A stretch of DNA of 64,000 bases from Demequina sp. NBRC 110051 (lineage in GTDB: Bacteria; Actinomycetota; Actinomycetes; Actinomycetales; Demequinaceae), in NCBI RefSeq assembly GCF_002090055.1, contig NZ_BBRH01000006.1:292307-356306 (forward strand), read 5' to 3'. Positions 61,791-64,000 of the stretch are shown here, one piece after another (the stretch's first letter is position 1; the number at the start of each line of letters is the position of its first letter). Under the pieces are notes generated by a model, which did no database searches, was not told the DNA's origin, and saw only the letters and a list, made by a program, of their open reading frames with translations. A program made the position numbers and the translations under genes.

Positions 61791-61796
61791 GGGGCT

Positions 61797-62126
61797 ATGC
61801 CTGCCACCGACGTGACTCCCGCAAGCCGTGCGCTTCGCGGACTCGTTGAAGCGCGCCGCGAGGAGTTCGAGGCCCTTTTGGTCAAGTACGCGGCGACTCG
61901 TCCGCGGCTGTTCGGTTCGGTCGCGCGCGGCACGGCTCACGAGGACAGCGACATCGACATCCTCGTGGAGATGGACCCCTCCGATGGGAACATCCTCATG
62001 CGGGCTTCGGGCCTGATGGAAGAGGTGAGGGAGCTGTTCGGCCGGGACGATATTGACGTCTTCCCGGCGCAGTTGCTGAAGCGGCAGATCTCGCAGTCGG
62101 CCATCGAGGATATGGTCGCTCTGTGA
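61797..62126 (+). CDS. mntA: MntA-type nucleotidyltransferase antitoxin
   Basis: 109 residues. Minimal nucleotidyltransferase fold: LFGSVARGTAHEDSDIDILV gives the GSx(10)DxD motif, and the third acidic residue is in DDIDVFPAQL. In MntA/HepT systems this enzyme transfers AMP units to a tyrosine of the HEPN toxin and so silences it. The stop overlaps the next gene by 4 bp, in the order expected for the pair. Confidence 0.92.
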   Translation: MPATDVTPASRALRGLVEARREEFEALLVKYAATRPRLFGSVARGTAHEDSDIDILVEMDPSDGNILMRASGLMEEVRELFGRDDIDVFPAQLLKRQISQSAIEDMVAL

Positions 62127-62461
62127 GCCGAAGTGTCGGGGAGCGGATCGGAGACATCCTCGAGGCAATCGAGCGGTGCAGGCGGTATGTGACTGTTCTT
62201 GATGGTGGCGACCCCGACGTCATCGATATGGCGGAAGACGCGATCGAACGCAATCTTCAGATCATTGGCGAGGCCGTGAATCATCTGGGTGCCGAGGTCG
62301 TCGAGGGGCACCCCGAGATCCCCTGGCCGCAGATTCGCGGCTTCCGCAACATCCTCGTTCACCAGTACTTCGGCGTCGACATCGACGTGATCCGGGACGT
62401 GGTGGAGAACTATCTACCGCCGCTCGAGCAGGCCCTGCGCCAGCACGGCTCAGACCGGTGA
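62123..62461 (+). CDS. hepT: HepT-like HEPN toxin (DUF86)
   Basis: 112 residues from GTG 62123. ERNLQIIGEAVNHLGAEVVE precedes the active motif RNILVHQYF, which fits Rx4-6HxY: the Arg and His form the RNase site and the Tyr is the AMPylation target. HepT cleaves RNA unless modified by MntA. Both partners appear intact, so this is likely a working toxin-antitoxin or defence module carried by the cassette. Confidence 0.92.
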   Translation: MSRSVGERIGDILEAIERCRRYVTVLDGGDPDVIDMAEDAIERNLQIIGEAVNHLGAEVVEGHPEIPWPQIRGFRNILVHQYFGVDIDVIRDVVENYLPPLEQALRQHGSDR

Positions 62462-62504
62462 CAGTACGGCCCCTGAGTCCTCGTGTTCCCGCATCATTGG
62501 TGCC

Positions 62505-62843
62505 ATGGGGAAACTGATTCGCGACGGAGTGCCCGCGGCGATCCGTGCGAGCGGGGGGCATATCGTGACCCGGGCGTTAACGCCCACGGGGTTCGCGACC
62601 GCGCTCGGAGACAAACTCGTGGAAGAGGCGCAGGAAGCCGCTACTGCGAGCACTGACGAACACGTGCTCGAGGAGGTCGCCGACCTCTACGAGGTGATGA
62701 GCGCGTTGGTGCGGCTGCGCGGATTCACGATGACGGATGTCGAGCGGGCCGCTGAGGTGAAACGCGAGGTCCGGGGTGGATTCGACTTGCGTCTTGAGTC
62801 GGTTGAGTACAGGGCCGGCGACGAGTCTGCGCGTTCGCAGTGA
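62505..62843 (+). CDS. MazG-like NTP pyrophosphohydrolase (phosphoribosyl-ATP pyrophosphohydrolase-like, COG4997)
   Basis: 112 residues. KLIRDGVPAAIRASG at the start, LGDKLVEEAQEAATA and HVLEEVADLYEVMSALVRLR with the ExxE...ExxD metal ligands, then EVKREVRGGFDLRLE. This is the all-alpha NTP pyrophosphatase family often found with mobile or defence genes; the nucleotide is unknown. It shares the D-E cassette with the MntA/HepT pair, 43 bp downstream. Confidence 0.88.
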   Translation: MGKLIRDGVPAAIRASGGHIVTRALTPTGFATALGDKLVEEAQEAATASTDEHVLEEVADLYEVMSALVRLRGFTMTDVERAAEVKREVRGGFDLRLESVEYRAGDESARSQ

Positions 62844-62905
62844 CGTTGCCACGCTGAACTCGTCGGGCACGTGCCGCAGAGGTGCGAGTCACGCTTTAGG
62901 CGGTG

Positions 62906-62946
62906 TTTGGCTACGGCAGGCGGTCGAATGCGGTTTCAACGTGTAG
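62906..62946 (+). repeat. Repeat site E
   Basis: Begins tttggctacggcaggcggtc and ends with tttcaacgtgtagcg, where the last 12 bases ttcaacgtgtag equal the ychF end. In frame it codes QAVECGFNV and stop. The middle is more worn than in B or D. Confidence 0.7.
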
Positions 62947-62993
62947 CGCCAACCCCTGACTCTTCTCTTAACGAGAATATATCGTCACCTTTT

Positions 62994-63579
62994 GTGAAGA
63001 CTCTGCCGTCGACTCTCACGCCTTTCGTGAGGTCGGATGTCTCCGGTGCGCTGCTCGCGGAGACGCTCAGTCGCGCCGACGAGGAGTTCTCGCTGGCTGA
63101 CCTCGGTCGCCTCACTGGTGCCGGGGCCGGCGTGGTGCACAAAGAAATTGGCCGACTCGTCCGTGCTGCGCGACCGTGCTGTCGGGCGCAATCGGATGGT
63201 GCGTGCGAACATCGAGCACCCTCTCTTCTCGCTCATGCGAGACCTGATCGACGCGACCTATGGTCCCGTGCCCGTCATACGTGAACTCCTGTCTCCCATC
63301 GACGGGGTCGAGGCGGCGTTCATCTACGGCTCGTGGGCTGCGCGACGGGCGGGAGCGGGCGGGGAGTTCGCGCGCGACATCGATGTTCTGGTCATCGGCA
63401 CGGCGTCGCGGAGGGCTCTCGCGGAGGCGGCCTCGTCGGCCTCCGCGCGGATCGGTGTGGACGTCAACGTCTCTCGTGTGACGCACGACGAGTGGGAGGC
63501 TACCGAGCCGACGCCTTTCCTCGCAACGGTGAAGGGCCGTCCCATGGTCGAACTGCTGAGTGGCGAGGCGTATGGCTAA
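62994..63579 (+). pseudogene. Winged-helix nucleotidyltransferase gene, frameshifted
   Basis: Two reading frames give one protein. The 5' part from GTG 62994 codes a winged-helix segment (FSLADLGRLTGAGAGVVHKE, IGRLV). From about 63155-63175 the sense moves to another frame, coding VLRDRAVGRNRMVRANIEHP and a nucleotidyltransferase domain (AAFIYGSWAARR, then FARDIDVLVIG and VDVNV). The offset equals one inserted or two lost bases (modulo 3), probably in the repeated cgtgctg stretch. Translation restart at ATG 63197 could still make the catalytic domain alone. It overlaps the HEPN gene as an MntA/HepT-like pair would. Confidence 0.75.
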
Positions 63580-63856
63580 GTTGCCTGACGAAATCTCGCT
63601 GATGCTCGCCTCGCGCCGTCTAGAACGAGTAGCAGTGAACGTGGATCATGCACGATCGGTGATCGTCACGGCGCAGCGTCACCTCGATACCGCGCGCGTG
63701 CTCGCAGGAACGGACGACGTCGCGATGGCCTTCACCGCCGCGTACGACGGTTCCCGCAAAGCTCTGGCAGCGATTCTGGCGGTTCACGGTTTGCGGGTCC
63801 GGTCCGTGGGACGTGCACACCGCAACACCAGACTCGCAGCGGCCGTCGAAAGGTGA
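63572..63856 (+). pseudogene. HEPN-domain protein, C-terminally truncated at repeat F
   Basis: 94 residues, against about 140 usual for this HEPN group. VIVTAQRHLDTARVLAGTDD and AMAFTAAYDGSRKALAAILA are the first helices of the fold. The reading frame then stops exactly where repeat F begins, and the Rx4-6H active-site helix is missing. The start overlaps the nucleotidyltransferase gene by 8 bp, the order expected for a HEPN/MNT pair. The cut at a repeat suggests a recombination or deletion event there. Confidence 0.7.
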
Positions 63857-63897
63857 TTCGGCCGCGGAATGCGGTGGCGATCCGGTTTAACGTCTAG
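63857..63897 (+). repeat. Repeat site F
   Basis: Begins ttcggccgcggaatgcggtg and ends gtttaacgtctag. In frame it codes RNAVAIRFNV and stop. It cuts the HEPN gene and is followed by ctg, as in ychF three bases further on. Confidence 0.8.
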
Positions 63898-63961
63898 CTG
63901 TACTCGGCCGGGAGGTTGGTGACACTCCGGCTGGGTAGTTGACGCAAAGGAGGACCTCCGG

Positions 63962-64000
63962 ATGCGGTGGGTGATGTCTAAGTCGCCTACCGACCGGAAG
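63962..64000 (+). CDS. Start of an unidentified gene running off the window
   Basis: ATG 63962 has a strong AAGGAGG site at 63949-63954 and opens MRWVMSKSPTDRK to the edge; ATG 63974 is an alternative. Too short to classify. It is the next item after repeat F, so it may be further cassette cargo or the missing recombinase. Confidence 0.4.
   Translation, partial: MRWVMSKSPTDRK

Noticed and set aside
58128..63897. Classical integron with attC sites
   Set aside because: No IntI gene and no attC-like paired R/L boxes or imperfect hairpins. The sites match the end of a housekeeping gene, and cargo genes run in both directions.
58128..63897. CRISPR array
   Set aside because: Repeats are degenerate and spaced by 0.5-1.9 kb with genes between them; no spacer-sized intervals and no cas genes.
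63900..63961. Insertion-sequence terminal repeat after site F
   Set aside because: The sequence has a transposon-like look (short gene start after a repeat), but I could not find a matching inverted end or a direct repeat within the window.

Overview
This is a high-GC (roughly 70% by eye) stretch of chromosome from an actinobacterium, most likely in the order Micrococcales. The evidence is the conserved block mfd-lipoprotein-mazG-eno-divIC-DUF501-ppx, the block greA-DUF4307-small membrane protein-trhA-uppS-phoH2 (both orders as in mycobacteria, here without mca), the coproporphyrin-dependent heme pathway (cgoX, chdC, cpfC), a DtxR/IdeR-type iron box, and many genes whose TAnnnT -10 box lies 6-8 nt before the start codon, as in leaderless actinobacterial mRNAs. 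The first gene is cut by the left edge and the last by the right edge.

Layout. 1-6.4 kb: end of a flavin oxidoreductase, a polar amino-acid ABC transporter, and a coupled operon of an adenosylhomocysteinase-like protein, an amidohydrolase and a cupin. 6.5-15.2 kb: mfd to ppx. 15.3-22.8 kb: an odd tRNA with anticodon UAA, an MFS exporter, yaeQ, a BI-1 membrane protein, an esterase, msrA, an AI-2E-type permease and rlmC. 22.9-27.3 kb: greA to phoH2. 27.4-32.8 kb: a siderophore-iron uptake operon behind an iron box. 33.1-39.0 kb: hemA, divergent from hemE-cgoX, then chdC-cpfC. 39.2-43.4 kb: a CoA-disulfide reductase/rhodanese, a Cys-rich peptide and a CstR-like repressor around a perfect palindromic operator, then NDH-2. 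43.5-50.8 kb: fumC, a PfkB kinase, xseB, xseA, ispH, rmuC. 51.0-56.6 kb: an oligopeptide ABC transporter. 57.1-58.2 kb: ychF.

The most unusual part is 58.1-63.9 kb. The last ~30 bp of ychF recur, degenerately, five more times at irregular spacing (near 59.24, 59.79, 61.65, 62.91 and 63.86 kb). Each interval between copies holds one small accessory module: an AraC/GyrI regulator, a VOC protein, a divergent TetR/aldo-keto reductase pair, an MntA/HepT toxin-antitoxin pair plus a MazG-like pyrophosphohydrolase, and a decayed nucleotidyltransferase/HEPN pair. Most copies still spell a YchF-like C-terminus, so the region looks like a cassette array built by repeated site-specific insertion at the 3' end of ychF. 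No recombinase is visible; the array runs towards, and perhaps past, the right edge.

A second signal is a 13-bp motif, GCCGATGCCGTGG, found 16 times exactly (9 forward, 7 reverse) in genes and intergenic hairpins alike, far above chance.
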